A DNA stretch of 64,000 bases from Zygnema cylindricum. Lineage: Eukaryota > Streptophyta > Zygnematophyceae > Zygnematales > Zygnemataceae. The position numbers and the translations under genes were made by a program. Each line of letters starts with the position of its first letter. Within the stretch, counting starts at the first letter, position 1. The notes beneath the pieces are model-generated. The model did not search any database. It worked only from the letters and a program-made list of their open reading frames with translations, and was not told where the DNA came from. Positions 11,715-23,367 of this stretch are shown piece by piece. The stretch lies in NCBI GenBank assembly GCA_037447655.1, contig JBBHKE010001687.1, forward strand, positions 380,975 through 444,974, given 5' to 3'.

Positions 11715-12340
11715 TATTGGACGACCTTGTATGAGTACATTATAGGTAGCCTTCTTTGTAAGTAAATCTGCAACTTCTTCCAAGGTCGACATGTATACAA
11801 ATACAACATCTTTTTAGGTAACTAAGTCACGCAAAAAATTCCATTCAATACGAACTTGCTTGGTACGCTTATGAAAGACGAGATTTTTAACAAGTGTCAT
11901 GAAGCTTATACTATCTGTAAAATCTGCAAATAGCCAATCGAAATCTTCAATTCACCCAACATGTCTTTTGACCAAAATGACGCTTTCGGAGCATGACAAG
12001 CTGCCATTACCTCCGTCGAACTTAATTTGGCAATTGGCTGAAAATACGAACTCCACGAAACCGTAGCATCAGCGAATATAACCCGTACCCTTGCGTCGAT
12101 TTGCCAAAGACAATGGTGCCTCCCCAATCTGAATCAAAATAAATACTACATTTCAAGTGATCTGCCAATTTATATATGAATTCTATTTCAACTGTTATAA
12201 CCAAATAGAGAAATATCCGTTTCAACACCTCCCAACGTTGTTTTCTTGCTTGGTGACAAAATCGACTTACAATTGAAACTATTGCCGCAATGATAGGCTA
12301 AGTAACGACATTTGACTACATCAAACTCTTGGTAGCTTCG
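11715..12340 (-). pseudogene. Copia RNase H relic (separate family)
   Basis: Minus-strand decayed C-terminal pol. The remains include 'YFDSDWGG' and 'KSTQGYG' (the conserved copia DSDWAGD...KSTSGY block), 'LSSTEVMAACHA' (the STEAEYMAA block), and 'HKRTKQVRIEWNFLRD' (the tail of RNase H). Frameshifts and stops interrupt it and no LTR was found. Confidence 0.6.
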
Positions 12341-12734
12341 CGATATGGGACGTCATTCGTAGATTCTTCCTCCAATTTTGTTAATCGGCACTTAGGATCA
12401 TTTCCGTACATAATATCCGTACGTTTTCGTACGAAAAGTATACGCATTTAACGAAAGATTCAAAATCTAAAAAAAATAACGAAATTTCGTAAAAATGTCA
12501 AAATCCGTACGAATGAGACATCTATGCTTTTTACCTCCGGTGATACAAATATGTGGTCACACTTGCCCATCAAAGATTCTATGTAGATTCGCAAGATCGT
12601 AGCATTTTCTTACGTGGAACCAACCAACATGTGCCACGCAAAAAAAAAGATGGTTACTGACCCAACACAATGGAACAATGGCCACGTTTATTGACACCGC
12701 CTAAGGGAACCACGGCCTTAAAATTTAAAATTTT

Positions 12735-12881
12735 CAATACGTCTCTTCTTGAAAAATTTCGTAAAGTTTCCCGCTCATTTTTCAGTACAAAATTACTAAG
12801 AGAATTTAACGAAAAGTATAAATCTAACAAAAAATACGTAGGAATGGTGAAAAAAAAAAATTTGCACAAATTGAACAACTA
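12735..12881 (+). mobile_element. hAT-like fragment (family F6)
   Basis: Shares CGTCTCTTCTTG... and the terminus ...TTGAACAACTA with fragments at 15157-15337 and 60683-60972, and inverted at 58956. The terminal TAGTTGTTCAA is of hAT type. No transposase. Confidence 0.45.
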
Positions 12882-12889
12882 TGACCAAG

Positions 12890-13570
12890 TCGTTCCAATA
12901 CAAAACTGACCATTCCATTCTTCCAGCCCCTTGGAAAAACTGTTAAAAAAATAAAAAAGGAAAAAAAAGGCTTGTTAAATGTTTAGCCCTAGAAGTGAAA
13001 ACAACTGTGGAATGATATCAAGCTCAAGCCGTGAGTTAAGGGCTGAATTAAATTCAAATTCCTATCAAATCCTCAACTAACCTCAAACTGGCAAAAGATT
13101 GTACACCAACTATAAGTCTCCAAAGCATTCAAAAAAGGGAGTATATAAACCAGATTAAACAAATAGAATTAAAAAACTAGTCAAATGTCTCACATTCTCA
13201 ATGGCAATCTGTGCAAGACTTCTAAGCAGCTTGGTTCCATATCCACATCTCCAATACGGCTCTCGTATGCAAAGATCCTCAAAATAGACACCTCATTTGG
13301 TAAGAAATGTGAGTAGTTAGGGAAGAAAAGCGCGAAGCCCACCACCGTACAATTGGCATTGTATGCAAAATTTCAACACAAAACAAAAAAAAAATGACAA
13401 GCAATTTTGACTCCCAAGAACTAAGGACAACATGTCAAAATATTGTCGCTATACTTGAAAAGTAAAGTGAGGTTATTTAAAAAACTTAAAGAGTTCCCTA
13501 AAACAATTCTACAAAAAGTCGTAATAGTAGTCACTATTTTTCGCCTTATATATGGAGCAAAGTGAGTTTC
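12890..13570. other. Intergenic, no supported gene
   Basis: AT-rich, no open frame of note and no repeat end identified. Confidence 0.4.
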
Positions 13571-13574
13571 CTAT

Positions 13575-13815
13575 CGAGATTGATTCGATATCCGATATTT
13601 CAGTATCGGTTTGTATTGATATATCGGTAAGACATTATCACCGATATTTTGAGAAGCAACAGGAGGTTTAAATTTTCACATTTGTCAGCATGTTGAATTA
13701 CGAAAGCAATTATCTGTACTTATACTGTACGGAATCTATATTTTCATTATTGATAAGTTGAAAAAGGTACGTAACGGTTTGAGGTAATAAATCTACCGAT
13801 ACATGCGATACTATT
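13575..13815. mobile_element. F4-like TIR element fragment
   Basis: Carries the CGATA/TATCGG palindromes of the 2895 element, plus a block (about 13665-13800: TTTAAATTTTCACATTTGTC..., GGTACGTAACGG) shared with 24000-24155. Termini are too decayed to define. Confidence 0.45.
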
Positions 13816-14023
13816 TAGTGATAAAATAGTAGTTCAAATCGCATAGTACGCACGAAACAAACACGCAAATAACATGTGCGTTTCACATTTGACAATTGAA
13901 AAACTCGTTAAAATGCGTTATACGATTTTGCATCTGTACTACTCAGTACATTTGTCAAGCTGAATGACTCATTTGCCCCAATTTGAACATTTTCCGTTCA
14001 ATGAGCGTCTCCAATTGTAGATA

Positions 14024-14618
14024 GGGAATTGCTAATCACACAAACGATTTTTGCTATGCGCAGGTAGTTGTCACAAATTGTACATTTGAAGTACAATTTC
14101 GCTCAAGCTACGTACCTTTAAGTTCAGATTTGACGGTCAACCCGTCGAAAAAATTTGACTGGCAAAATATTGTAACGGCGGTTAAAAAAGTGTCGCGCTT
14201 GCGAACGTCGACCGTTATAAAAAAAACAATTCACACGGCCGGCGCAGGTTTAGTGTAACAAAATTGCGGCAACACATACAAATAAAATGGTTGTGCGCAG
14301 GTAGTTTCTCACTTCATGTGAGCTCCAGTGTGAGAGCAATCACCGACGTGCTCTCACACCGACATTTGACTTAGGCGCAAAAATGGAATCTAATAGCGAA
14401 CCGTTACACTGAACTTGGGCACAAATTGAAGGACGACGTACAACATGTATAAACTCGCACGAAACGAAATAAATTTCGTACAAAATAAAAAAGCGTACTC
14501 GCGTTTAAACTTTAAGGAACTTTAAGGTACGTAGCTTGTACGAAATTGTACTTTAAATGTACAATTTCTGACAACTACCTGCGCGTAGCAAAAATTGTCT
14601 CTACGATTAGCAATTCCC
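14024..14618. mobile_element. Mutator-type (MULE) MITE with 9-bp target duplication
   Basis: A 595-bp element with inverted ends of about 100 bp. The outer bases are GGGAATTGCTAATC / GATTAGCAATTCCC, and both arms share the GCGCAGGTAGTTGTCA and CAAGCTACGTACCTT blocks. It is flanked by a perfect 9-bp duplication, TTGTAGATA, at 14015-14023 and 14619-14627. Long TIRs with a 9-bp duplication are the signature of Mutator-like elements. No transposase, so non-autonomous. Confidence 0.88.
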
Positions 14619-14627
14619 TTGTAGATA

Positions 14628-15156
14628 TTATAAAGTTATTGCACTCCATGTGTGTATCGACTCTTTTACATCAACTCGTTACCGACGACTGATCGATAGG
14701 CTAGGTTGAAATATTGGCTAGCATCACTCTTTTTTACAGAGTCATATTTTTTCTTTGTCTCAGACTATCTAACACTATGTTTGAGACTATCTAACACTAT
14801 CTAACAGCTAGCCATGGCCTTCTCTCTCTATCTCTCTAAGAGTTTACGACTACTTAAAAACAAAAGAGAGACAATATACAAATTACCTTTTTCAACATTT
14901 AGCATGGCCAAAAACCCTTAAAAACCTTAAAAAACCCTGCTCCCACTTTACTCCTCGTGTTCTAGGCATGGATGCTTCTAGCGCGGTCGTAAATGCTTCG
15001 ACAGCTGATTCAATGGCAGCGGCTTCAATAGCAGTTTTAGTGGCCTTTTCTGTGGCGTCAGCAATGGCGGCTTCCTTGTAGAGGAGTTTTAATAGCGACT
15101 TCCATGTAGAAAAGGACAGTCGTACAAAAAATCAAACTTACCGTACGCAAATGGTG
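14628..15156. other. Intergenic, no supported gene
   Basis: Contains an imperfect GACTATCTAACACTA duplication (about 14762-14805) and CT microsatellite. No gene seen. Confidence 0.4.
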
Positions 15157-15337
15157 CAACGTCTCTTTTTGTAAAATTCCGTACATATTTACGTACAGTT
15201 TCCGTTCATTTCCCATACAAGTTCCGTTCATTTTCCCGTACATAAAGTACTAAGCGAATTTTAACGAAATTTTAAAAACTCACGTAAAATACGAAGTAAA
15301 CGGCAAAAATGGAAAAATCGCACGAATTGAACAACTA
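15157..15337 (+). mobile_element. hAT-like fragment (family F6)
   Basis: Same block order as the F6 pieces at 12735 and 60683: GCAACGTCTCTTTT, then CCGTACAT, ending AATCGCACGAATTGAACAACTA. Confidence 0.5.
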
Positions 15338-15787
15338 ACAACTACGGTGATACTACAAGAAGTCGTCGGAGGAGCTGACGCCTCCGGGCTCTATTGCCGG
15401 CGACCAATGATTGGTCGCCGCCAGATCAGCTGTACGGCACAAAGCTATGCAATCATGAAAACGAATCTTTCGCTCGCTTGAAAATTGAAAAGCTTGAAAT
15501 GCTCCAAAGAGCCGAGACCTACGAAGTACGAACTGTACAAAACTGTACGGCGGATCTATGTACTCATGAAGCAATCTCAAAAAAAACAAAATATAATCGC
15601 AGACTCTTGTCCTTTTCGGCTTTTCATTCTTTTTTTGCCGGAACTTGCCACGCGGCGAGTTGTGAGTGGCTGCGAGCTGTGAGGCGGTCGTTCCACGCGC
15701 AAAAAAAAATGCGGTCATCGCTAAAACGACCCCGACTCTTTCTCTTCTACTTCCTTAACTTTCTCGAAAATTCCGTCCATTTCAAAA

Positions 15788-15940
15788 ATGAAGACCATGG
15801 CTCCTCCTCCCGCCTCACCACTCTTTTTTTTTGTCGTTTTGTGCCTTGTCCGTGTTCCCTCCCTGTCCGCCTCTCGCCTCCCTCCCTCCCTTGTGGAAGA
15901 AGAAACTCCCTCGGGTACTTGGCCCGCCGCACGGCTTTAG
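15788..15940 (+). CDS. Candidate first exon with signal anchor, upstream of GT92
   Basis: A 50-residue frame starting ATGAAGACCATGG after a CT-rich leader. It has a short polar start, then a hydrophobic run (about residues 12-29, PLFFFVVLCLVRVPSLSA) resembling a signal peptide or type II membrane anchor, then acidic residues. GT92 proteins normally begin with such an anchor, and the recognised GT92 exons start 1.2 kb downstream without one. It could splice at one of the GT dinucleotides before its stop, but no clean donor matching the phase of the next exon was found. It may instead be chance. Confidence 0.35.
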   Translation: MKTMAPPPASPLFFFVVLCLVRVPSLSASRLPPSLVEEETPSGTWPAARL

Positions 15941-16020
15941 ACCCCCTTTGCCTCCTTCTGCAATTGCTTTTCTAAAATATTTAAACCCTAAACTCACAAG
16001 AAAGGACAACGGTACATAAA

Positions 16021-16096
16021 TATGTATATATATATGTATATATATGTATGTACATATATATGTATATATATGTATATATATATATACGTGTATATT
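16021..16096. repeat. (TATG/TATA)n AT-rich microsatellite
   Basis: About 75 bp of alternating TATATG/TATATA, self-complementary. Confidence 0.85.
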
Positions 16097-16189
16097 TAAA
16101 TAGAGGAAAAAGGAAAAGGAAATAGAAGCGTTCATCCTTTGAAATACAAATGACTTTGTCGTCGTCTTATGGCTTCATTTTCTTTTAAT

Positions 16190-16236
16190 TTTAAAACCCT
16201 AGAAAACCCTAAAAACCCTAAAACATCCTAAAAAAC
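16190..16236. promoter_or_regulatory. Telo-box-like AAACCCTA cluster
   Basis: Several AAACCCT(A) units in a row, with another AAACCCTAAA at about 15982. The telo-box motif is common in plant promoters. Here it could be regulatory for the GT92 gene or a short interstitial telomere-like repeat. No function is shown. Confidence 0.35.
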
Positions 16237-16785
16237 CTATGTTTATTTGGCCTCTTGATCTACATATAATTTACACATAGATTTTTTTTTTTTTTTGTCG
16301 GTAGTGCATGAATACCTGCAAATAAGATCGGATCGAATTCCAATTTTCATTTCTTCCTGTGTGAATATCATCTATGATTAGAATAAATACCTTTTTTTTT
16401 TTTTTTACTAATTTAAAATATGTTGATATCGCGGATACTGTTTCCTTAGATTTTCTTCACGTGCGATTTTTTGAGAATAAAACTGCAGTAAAATTGAATT
16501 ATAGTATTGATAGAATTAGGGTAAGTTGCAATTAAACTGTACGGAAGATCGGATACTTGAAACGGTACGGACGCTCTGTACGGACGTTCTAATGATGGAT
16601 GCCGGCGGGAGGTTTTTGACCAATCAGAGAATGTCCGCAAATTGGGGGAAAGCGGGACACGTCTATGGTGGAGAGATCGCGAGGAGAGAAATGAAGGTTG
16701 TACGGACGAGGCGGACGACTTTCGTACCGCGGGACGCGAGATCCACGCGTTTGTGAAATACAGGTAACGACAAAATTCGACTTTT

Positions 16786-16945
16786 CGTCACTTTGTTTTT
16801 TTATTTTTTGTTTTTATAATTTTTGTGTCTGTTTTTGTTTTTGTTTTTTGTTTTTTGTTTTTTGTATTTATTTTTGTTTTGTTTTTTGTTTTTTGTTTTG
16901 TTTTTGTTTTTGTTTTTGTTTTTGTTTGTTGTTTGTTTTTTCTAG
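16786..16945 (+). repeat. (TTTTTG)n / T-rich simple repeat
   Basis: About 150 bp of GTTTTT units. The Phe/Val/Cys-rich open frames here are compositional. Confidence 0.8.
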
Positions 16946-17026
16946 TGTGTACGGAGAAAAGATGTTTTAAGTGGCAAAATAAAAAATTAACCCTAATAGC
17001 GATTCACGGTGTACTGTATGGCGCGC
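16946..17026. mobile_element. F5 MITE arm
   Basis: Matches one arm of the F5 family: GTGTACGGAGAAAAGATG, TTTTAAGTGGCA, then AATAGCGATTCACGGTGTA. The second arm is absent. Confidence 0.5.
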
Positions 17027-17156
17027 GTGTCATTGCTGCCATTTTTTTTGGTTTAAAGATAGCTTTATCCACTGATTCAGTTTGAGAATTTTTCCATGCC
17101 CAGTGCTTACCTGTTGCTGACGTGGCACATTTTTGTCTGTTCCTGTTTTGATGCAG

Positions 17157-19388
17157 CGCGTATCGTGACAGCATGTCACAATTCTACGTAGTCGGCCTTG
17201 CCTCGAACACGCTTTTGGCGCTGTGGGACTCCCCTGTGATTCTCTGCAATTGGGTGCCCAACAATAGGAGCTCGGGGTCAGCATTCTTTTCTAATGCTCT
17301 TTGTTCCTTGTTCATTGTTCAGCTTCTTCATTGTAATGCTCATTGTTTTTGGTTAACAGTTTTGGAAATGAGTCGAGTCTCTTAGGGTAATTACACTAAA
17401 GAAGTTTTAGCCTCGTTTCGAGGGTAAACCGTACAAGTCGTACGACTTTGTGCGTAAATCGTACGTTTCACTCCCACTTTCAAGGCAAACAACCTCAATG
17501 TCGATAGCCTATCTGGTTGGTTTCAGTTGTCCAGCATCGATTCAATGGTGTCCCCCTTTCGAACAAAGGTTCCATGCTGTTTTGATCCCTGATCAGCACA
17601 AATTGACTTAACTTTTCACAGGGAAGTCGATTCGGTCACCGCAACTTCTGTGTCGACCTTGACAGGCGACAAATACGACCAGCACAATATGGAATACGTC
17701 GTTGTTATCGTACGGTGTACTTTCTCAGTCGAAGTGGGCGGAAAAGACGGTGGAAAACTATATTTACGAGTGCCAAGACATAAGTGTGAGGTTTCAATGG
17801 ACCAATTGATGTGATGTGCAATTGCACCCATATGCTCTATTCTACGAATAATGATAAAACTTTCATGGGAACTTCTTAGTGGTATATGGGTTTCCCTTGA
17901 TGAGAACTTAATGCGAATTTACAATCAATCATGCGTTCCTTTTTGGCTTAATAAGCATTTCAAAATTTATAAAAAGTAAGTGTGATATTGTGCAGTGATA
18001 TCATATGTTGTTTTTTTTTACATGAATGTTACAGTTGTTCTCACATAGTATATGTCCTTACAGGTGACAGGCAATAGTATATGCACGTATGGAAAACAAT
18101 ACTTGAATGACCATGTTCGATGTTCCAAAAACTGACATTTAGGAATAGTAATTCTTAGTTAGTATTGGAGCGCCTATGGTAACATTTAAGAAAACCACAA
18201 CTTCTCTCATTTATAGAGACATGGATTCACTCTGTCAAAAAATTTAGCCATCCTTCTAAATGTCGTGAATTTTTACTTGTATTTGCAGGGAACAGAGAAG
18301 CATTCGTAGATCCCACTGATGATATGCTACCTGTTTTACGTGAGGCATCCATTGACCCAGATTTATATGGACTTGAACAGGACAGCAAAAGATTTCGTCA
18401 TAAATTTGCCGTATGTGGTGCCCCTATTCGTACCAATGTGGATGTTAAAATCATTCGGGAGTGGATTTTATGGCATAAAGGGGCTCTCCAAGATGATGTC
18501 CATTTTGTGGTTTACATTGTAGAGGACATTAAGGAGGACACTATGGAACTTTTGAAAAAGTTTGAAGATGAAAAACTTGTAACAATTGTATACGCAAAAA
18601 ATCAACGGCTTTACGAAGGATGGTACTTCAATCAAGTGCTTTTTATCAATGATTGCATCCATCGATCTCGCCATGTAGCCAAGTAAGTGCTCAAACTCTT
18701 TATGAAATGTTCTATAAGATGTTATAATTTTCAAAGTTTATCCGTAATTGCTTCTTGTCTTTTCAATGACAAGGCGTGTGCTTCAATCCCAAGTCATTGC
18801 TGGGATATCTATTTGATTATTCTCATGACGATAGGCAGTTCTCATCTAATTTTTATCTTTCCGGTTGTGTCCGTTTCATGTTTCAGGTGGGCTCTAAACT
18901 TGGATTACGATGAATTTTTACATGTTCGCTCCAATAATCAAACTCTTTCCGGTCTTATTGAAAGCTATAAAGATGCCGGAGTGCTTTCTTTTAACCGTGT
19001 TAGAATCCATATAGATCATTGTTTGCCCCAAAAACACACTGGTCAGTGGGCGATAGAATTAAGGGCAATCCGTTTTAAGACAAAAAAATGTCCCGATATG
19101 GACATGCGTTGTCGCAACGATGGCCGGACAAAATGGTTTGCCAATCTAAATTTTGCACTATTAGGGCAGGTGCATTATGTAACTCAGTTTGCATCGAGAG
19201 CTAAGAGAGTCAATGTCGATGCGAATCTCGCCCTTGTTGTTCATTTGAGAAAATTACCTGTACAAGGACACAGCAGATGTAGATTTGTTGTGCGTAACAT
19301 AACGGAATATCCACAAATGATTTTAGACACTGTATTTACCGACCAAGTAACCCAATTGGTTGAAGAGAGACAATGGCGACATAAATAA
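17157..19388 (+). CDS. GT92 family (DUF23) glycosyltransferase
   Basis: Four exons join in frame: 17157-17276, 17622-17785, 18289-18682 and 18887-19388. The last three joins are well supported (acceptors TTTTCACAG, TATTTGCAG, GTTTCAG; donors GTGAGG, GTAAGT). The first exon, with donor GTCAGC, is less sure. This gives about 393 residues without a stop. The core reads 'GGKLYLRV', 'VCGAPIRTNV..I.EW', 'YEGWYFNQVLFINDCIHRSRHVAK' (shown here only as a region, residues about 205-235), then 'WALNLDYDEFL', with the DxD/E metal-binding motif as DYDEF, which is split by the last intron. GT92 enzymes are Golgi membrane proteins; plant members extend beta-1,4-galactan on pectin. The N-terminal anchor is not resolved (see 15788). 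The stop codon lies in a 22-bp tandem repeat. Confidence 0.82.
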
Positions 19389-19459
19389 GAGACAATGTCG
19401 ACATACATAAGAGACAATGGCGACATACTTAAGCGAAAATGGCGACATACATAAGCGAC
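19368..19459 (+). repeat. 22-bp tandem repeat, 4 units, across the GT92 stop codon
   Basis: Units near AGACAATGGCGACATA.ATAAG at 19368, 19390, 19412 and 19434, plus a partial unit. The last five GT92 codons and its TAA stop lie in unit 1, so the expansion reaches into the coding end and makes the start of the 3' UTR. Confidence 0.9.
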
Positions 19460-19915
19460 ATTTGGCAACTAGTGAGAGATTAAATTCCCAGCATTGCCAA
19501 AAGCCATAGTAGATATATTGATGTGCGTTGTTGTGAAAATAATGTGTTTCCTTAGACCAAATAAAAGAACCTATATGGTCGCTTGTGTAACACACTCAAT
19601 AAGTGTTGACCTATTGAACCGACAATTCGGATGTAGGGTGTAGGATGTTTTGTACAAGAACGGAAGCTAGAACCATTTTTTGTTGCTTAATCGCCTTAAG
19701 GTTTTAAGTGAGAGATTTTTTTAGGGTTTTTAGAACTTTGAGGGTTTTTCAAGCTTTTTTAGGGATTTTATGTTTGCACTATCTCTAGGTGGCTGCATGT
19801 TTGTCGAGAAAAAATGTACACCACCAATGTAGGTGGTAGGAAAAAAATGTAGGATAGGAGTTATTTGAAATAACAGAGGAAATGTGTGATTAATTTTTAG
19901 GAACTATTGTTGAAG
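19460..19915. other. GT92 3' flank, no gene seen
   Basis: Probable 3' UTR and intergenic sequence. Contains TTTTTAGGG(T/A)TTTT runs but no coding frame. Confidence 0.4.
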
Positions 19916-19919
19916 TGGA

Positions 19920-20178
19920 GTGAGAGGGGGTGAGAGAGAGAGAGAGGGAGGGAGGGAGGGAGGGAGGGAGGGAGGGAGGGAGAGAGAGAGAGAGAGGGAG
20001 AGAGAGAGAGAGAGAGAGATGGATGAAGAGAAACGCCCCTTCAAAGAATCCTCTCCCTCTCCCTCTCCCTCCCTCCCTCTCCCTCCTCCCCCTCTCCCTC
20101 CCTCCCTCCCTCTCCCTCCCTCCCTCTCCCTCCCCCCCCTTTCCCTTCCTCCCTCTCCCTCTCCCTCTCTCCTCTTCA
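19920..20178. repeat. (GGGA)n/(GA)n then (CCCTCT)n mirror tract
   Basis: Purine strand with at least nine GGGA/GAGG units (19920-20018), a 30-bp spacer, then about 130 bp of CCCTCT. It can form G-quadruplex, triplex or a large hairpin. Arg/Glu- and Ser/Pro-rich frames across it are artefacts of the repeat. Confidence 0.9.
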
Positions 20179-20179
20179 T

Positions 20180-20990
20180 CAGAGACAACATGCTATTTTG
20201 TTGTGGCTTAAGTAGTATTCAGTGTAACCGTATTGAATCTGATAGCCTTGTTGAGTTAAAATGATGTCGCTTTGAACATGTTATCGTTTAAAACGATTTT
20301 TTTCAAGCCTGTTAACTCTATCGGTTAAATGTTCAAATAATGTTTACCCTTGCAAAACTAACAAACGACTTGTGCACAACAGAAGGTATGTCTTCATGAA
20401 CTTATTGCTTGTTTGTCTTTCCTATTTAGGGTTTTCTTTCCTTTACATGGTTCCCTGCAGAGTTTGCAGCATTGAAAATTCATTTAACCTTAATAATATA
20501 TGTGGTGGTCCAAACAACATACAATCCGTACCACGTAGCTTGAATAAAAAAAATCCTGCCGATTGCGATTCAAATCCTCTATCTCGGGTGGTCAATTTTA
20601 GCGGCTCTGTGACAAATGCGTCGACGACAATTAGAATGGTAGAGTTCATACAGTGAATTTCAAAGACACCACATTTGTTAAAAAAATATTTCCATGTAAA
20701 TATCATCTGTACATTTTCCTTTTTTTGTTCAAAATGCTAATGCATTCTATTTGATGCGTGCGGAGAATGAAGTCATGTCTAGAGAACAACGCCACATTCC
20801 TTCCATTCTTTTGATGATGTCATATGGCGTCAAAAAACTAGTTGACAAAAAAATGTGTATCTCTTTTAGCGTTAATTTTTTTTGACAATTATAACATTTT
20901 TTTTCTGTACTTGGTTGTCTCATTTTCAATTTGAGATCGCCATTTGAAACTTGAAAATCTTAACATTCAGCCGCATCCGTTAGATTGACA
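20180..20990. other. Intergenic, no supported gene
   Basis: A 94-residue frame at 20372-20656 has a hydrophobic start but no family match. No repeat ends identified. Confidence 0.4.
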
Positions 20991-20994
20991 ATCC

Positions 20995-21071
20995 GACAGG
21001 TATTTACGGAGAAAATATGTTTTGATTATCAAAAAAAAAAAAAAAAATAATAGCGATACACGATGTAGAGC
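20995..21071. mobile_element. F5 MITE arm
   Basis: TTTACGGAGAAAATATGTTTTGA...ATAGCGATACACGATGTA, one arm of the F5 family (see 21355). Confidence 0.45.
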
Positions 21072-21354
21072 TTGAATGTTCTTTTTAACTTTGTCGTCAC
21101 AGGCACCAACGTGAAAAAATGACCTTCCATGCCTTTACCCCTTGTTAGAGGTCGTTATCGGGTACCCAAATCGGTACCTGATCCATACCCGGCCAACTGT
21201 GTCGAATGCGGAACAGATTCCTGTGCCAAATTTTGGCGGCTGTCCGGAGTCCGTTTGGTGATTAAAATAACAAATTTGGATACGGCCGGGTAACCAAATA
21301 ATTAAAAAATATAATGGTTTTGTAGGTATGTTTCACTACAGTACAATACTTGTA

Positions 21355-21583
21355 CACAGTGAATCATTAGTAGTGTTAATGTTTTTTTTGTCTCTCTTTA
21401 AACATCCTTTCTCCGTACACGAATGTATGTTATTAGATCTAACAATTGCGAATAAAAGGTAAGATTCTAAAATTCTGATTGGCAGTCTCTAATTGAGAAT
21501 TGGACAAGTGTGTACGGAGAAAAGATGTTTTAAGTGACCAAAAAATTATTAACCTTATAGGGATACATGGTGTACTGTCCATA
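21355..21583. mobile_element. F5 MITE, both arms present
   Basis: About 230 bp with inverted arms of roughly 70 bp. The left arm runs ACACAGTGAATCATTAG...TTTAAACATCCTTTCTCCGTACAC. The right arm is the reverse complement of GTGTACGGAGAAAAGATG...GATACATGGTGT. Superfamily uncertain: a TA duplication is possible but not proven. Confidence 0.6.
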
Positions 21584-21905
21584 CTATCCAACATTATTGT
21601 ACTTTGTCCTATTGGTATTGTGGAAGGTATTGTTTAAAGTCAATCAAGTGCTCACAGAGATGCTCACAAATGACAAATCAAATCTCCTAGTGGAAGCTTA
21701 AATAAACATATTCACATAAAACACTCACGGCTCACGATAAAACATATCGGCCAAATATAATATATTAAGCCGAAGCTTTCTCAATACAACCTCTCTTCTT
21801 CACATTTCTTCCCCGGTTAAATCTTCTTCTCTCTCTACATAGACTGCATGATGCATCTCCCCATACTGCTTGCTAAACTGATAGTAAATTGATAGTACCT
21901 TCTTT

Positions 21906-22635
21906 GGGTCAAGTTCCATCAGTCGAAAAGTGGGGTAGTTTACAGAAATCCGCGACTATCTGTACCAGACCGTACCGCTTATTTTGTTTTTATAAGCGAA
22001 AGAACATTACATAGAATCTTGCCAATTCTCTCCGAAGGTCTTGGAGGCAATAGTGACCGTCAGATGTTCATCCGCGAGGCGTTCGTTTAATCTTTCTCTG
22101 TAGCTCCCATATTCGTACGGCGAATATTCCAGTTTTGTTGGTACTAATAACTAAAAAAAAAAAAAATTGTGACACGCTGGACGATTAAGCTACATGTCAT
22201 GATGAAAAACCAACGAAAAATTTTAAGATTTGCACATGACACGCGCTTTCCAAAATACAACCGAAAAAAAAAACAAAATTTCGTAACATTCCTTCGTCAC
22301 GCTATTTTCGGTAACTTTTGTTCGTCACATTATTTCTCTCAAAGGACTTTCGTTATGGTCGAAAACAATATTTCTCTCAAAGGACTTTCATTATGGTCGA
22401 AAACAAAAACCCTAAAAAATGAGTTGGCGTACAGACTGGCGTATGCAAAAAGCATAAAAAATTTGTCGTATGATTACTTCGTATGCAGGTACATGGGTAC
22501 GAAAGTGAAGATTTGAAGTTAAGTTTGTCGGTGCTAACAATCTGAAAGATATTCAATATCGGATCGTAGCTTGCGTGGCGCTAGTCAATTTAAAACACGT
22601 GGCTTACAGGCTCTTCGTGATGGAACATCGACACA
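21906..22635 (+). mobile_element. F2 MITE copy 1 (right end missing)
   Basis: Starts GGGTCAAGTTCCATCAGTCG and matches the F2 element at 22636 along its length, but stops at ...GATGGAACATCGACACA, where copy 2 begins. No TTA flank on the left. Confidence 0.65.
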
Positions 22636-23364
22636 GGGTCAAGTTCCATCAGTCGAAAAGTGGGGTAGTTTACAGAAATCCGCGACTATCCGTACCAGAA
22701 CGTACTGTCTATTTTGTTTTTATACGCGAAACAACATTACAGAGAATCTTGCCAATTCTCTCTGAAGGTCTTGGAGGCAATAGTGACCGTTAGATGTTCA
22801 TCCGCGAGGCGTTCGCTTAATTTTTCTCTGTAGGTGCCAACGTACCTGTAGGAGGTGGGTTGGTAGATACAGAAAAAAAATTAATAGTGACACGCTGGAC
22901 TAATAAACTACGTGTCACGATGTAAAACCAACGAAAAATGACGAAATTTACACATGGTATGTACTTTTCTAAATGCAACCGAAAATCAAAAAAGTTATCT
23001 CGAAACGGTCCTTCGTTGCGCAATTTCTTTCGTCACACTATTTCCAGCAAAGGATTTTCGTCATCTTCGAAAACCGGAACCCTAAAGAATGAGCTGGCGT
23101 AAAAGACTGTCGTTTCCAGAAAGTACAAAATTTCTGTCGTATTATGACTTGGTACGCAGGTACATGGTAGGCAAGTGAAGATTTGAAGTGAAATTTGCCG
23201 GTGTGGAGATTTTTAGAAGATTTTAAATATCGGGTCAAATCCCACGTGGTACCACTCAATGTTAACACGTGGATTACAGACTTTTCGTGATGGAACATCG
23301 ACTCAATTAACCCGGCCCGTAGAGTTGGCCGTACGATTACAAAAACGATTGATGGAACTTGACC
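22636..23364 (+). mobile_element. F2 MITE copy 2
   Basis: About 729 bp with termini GGGTCAAGTTCCATCA and TGATGGAACTTGACCC, followed by TTA (23365-23367). It directly follows a truncated copy. Target size and termini suggest PIF/Harbinger. Confidence 0.75.
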
Positions 23365-23367
23365 CTT

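Noticed and set aside
15815-16135. Ile/Tyr-rich minus-strand frame over the TATATG repeat
   Set aside because: Produced by the AT microsatellite.
16698-17085. Phe/Cys/Val-rich frames
   Set aside because: Translation of a TTTTTG simple repeat.
19904-20264. Arg/Glu/Gly- and Ser/Pro/Leu-rich frames
   Set aside because: Translation of (GGGA)n and (CCCTCT)n.
20560-20600. B-box-like GATTCAAATCC
   Set aside because: No A box or fold at the right distance.
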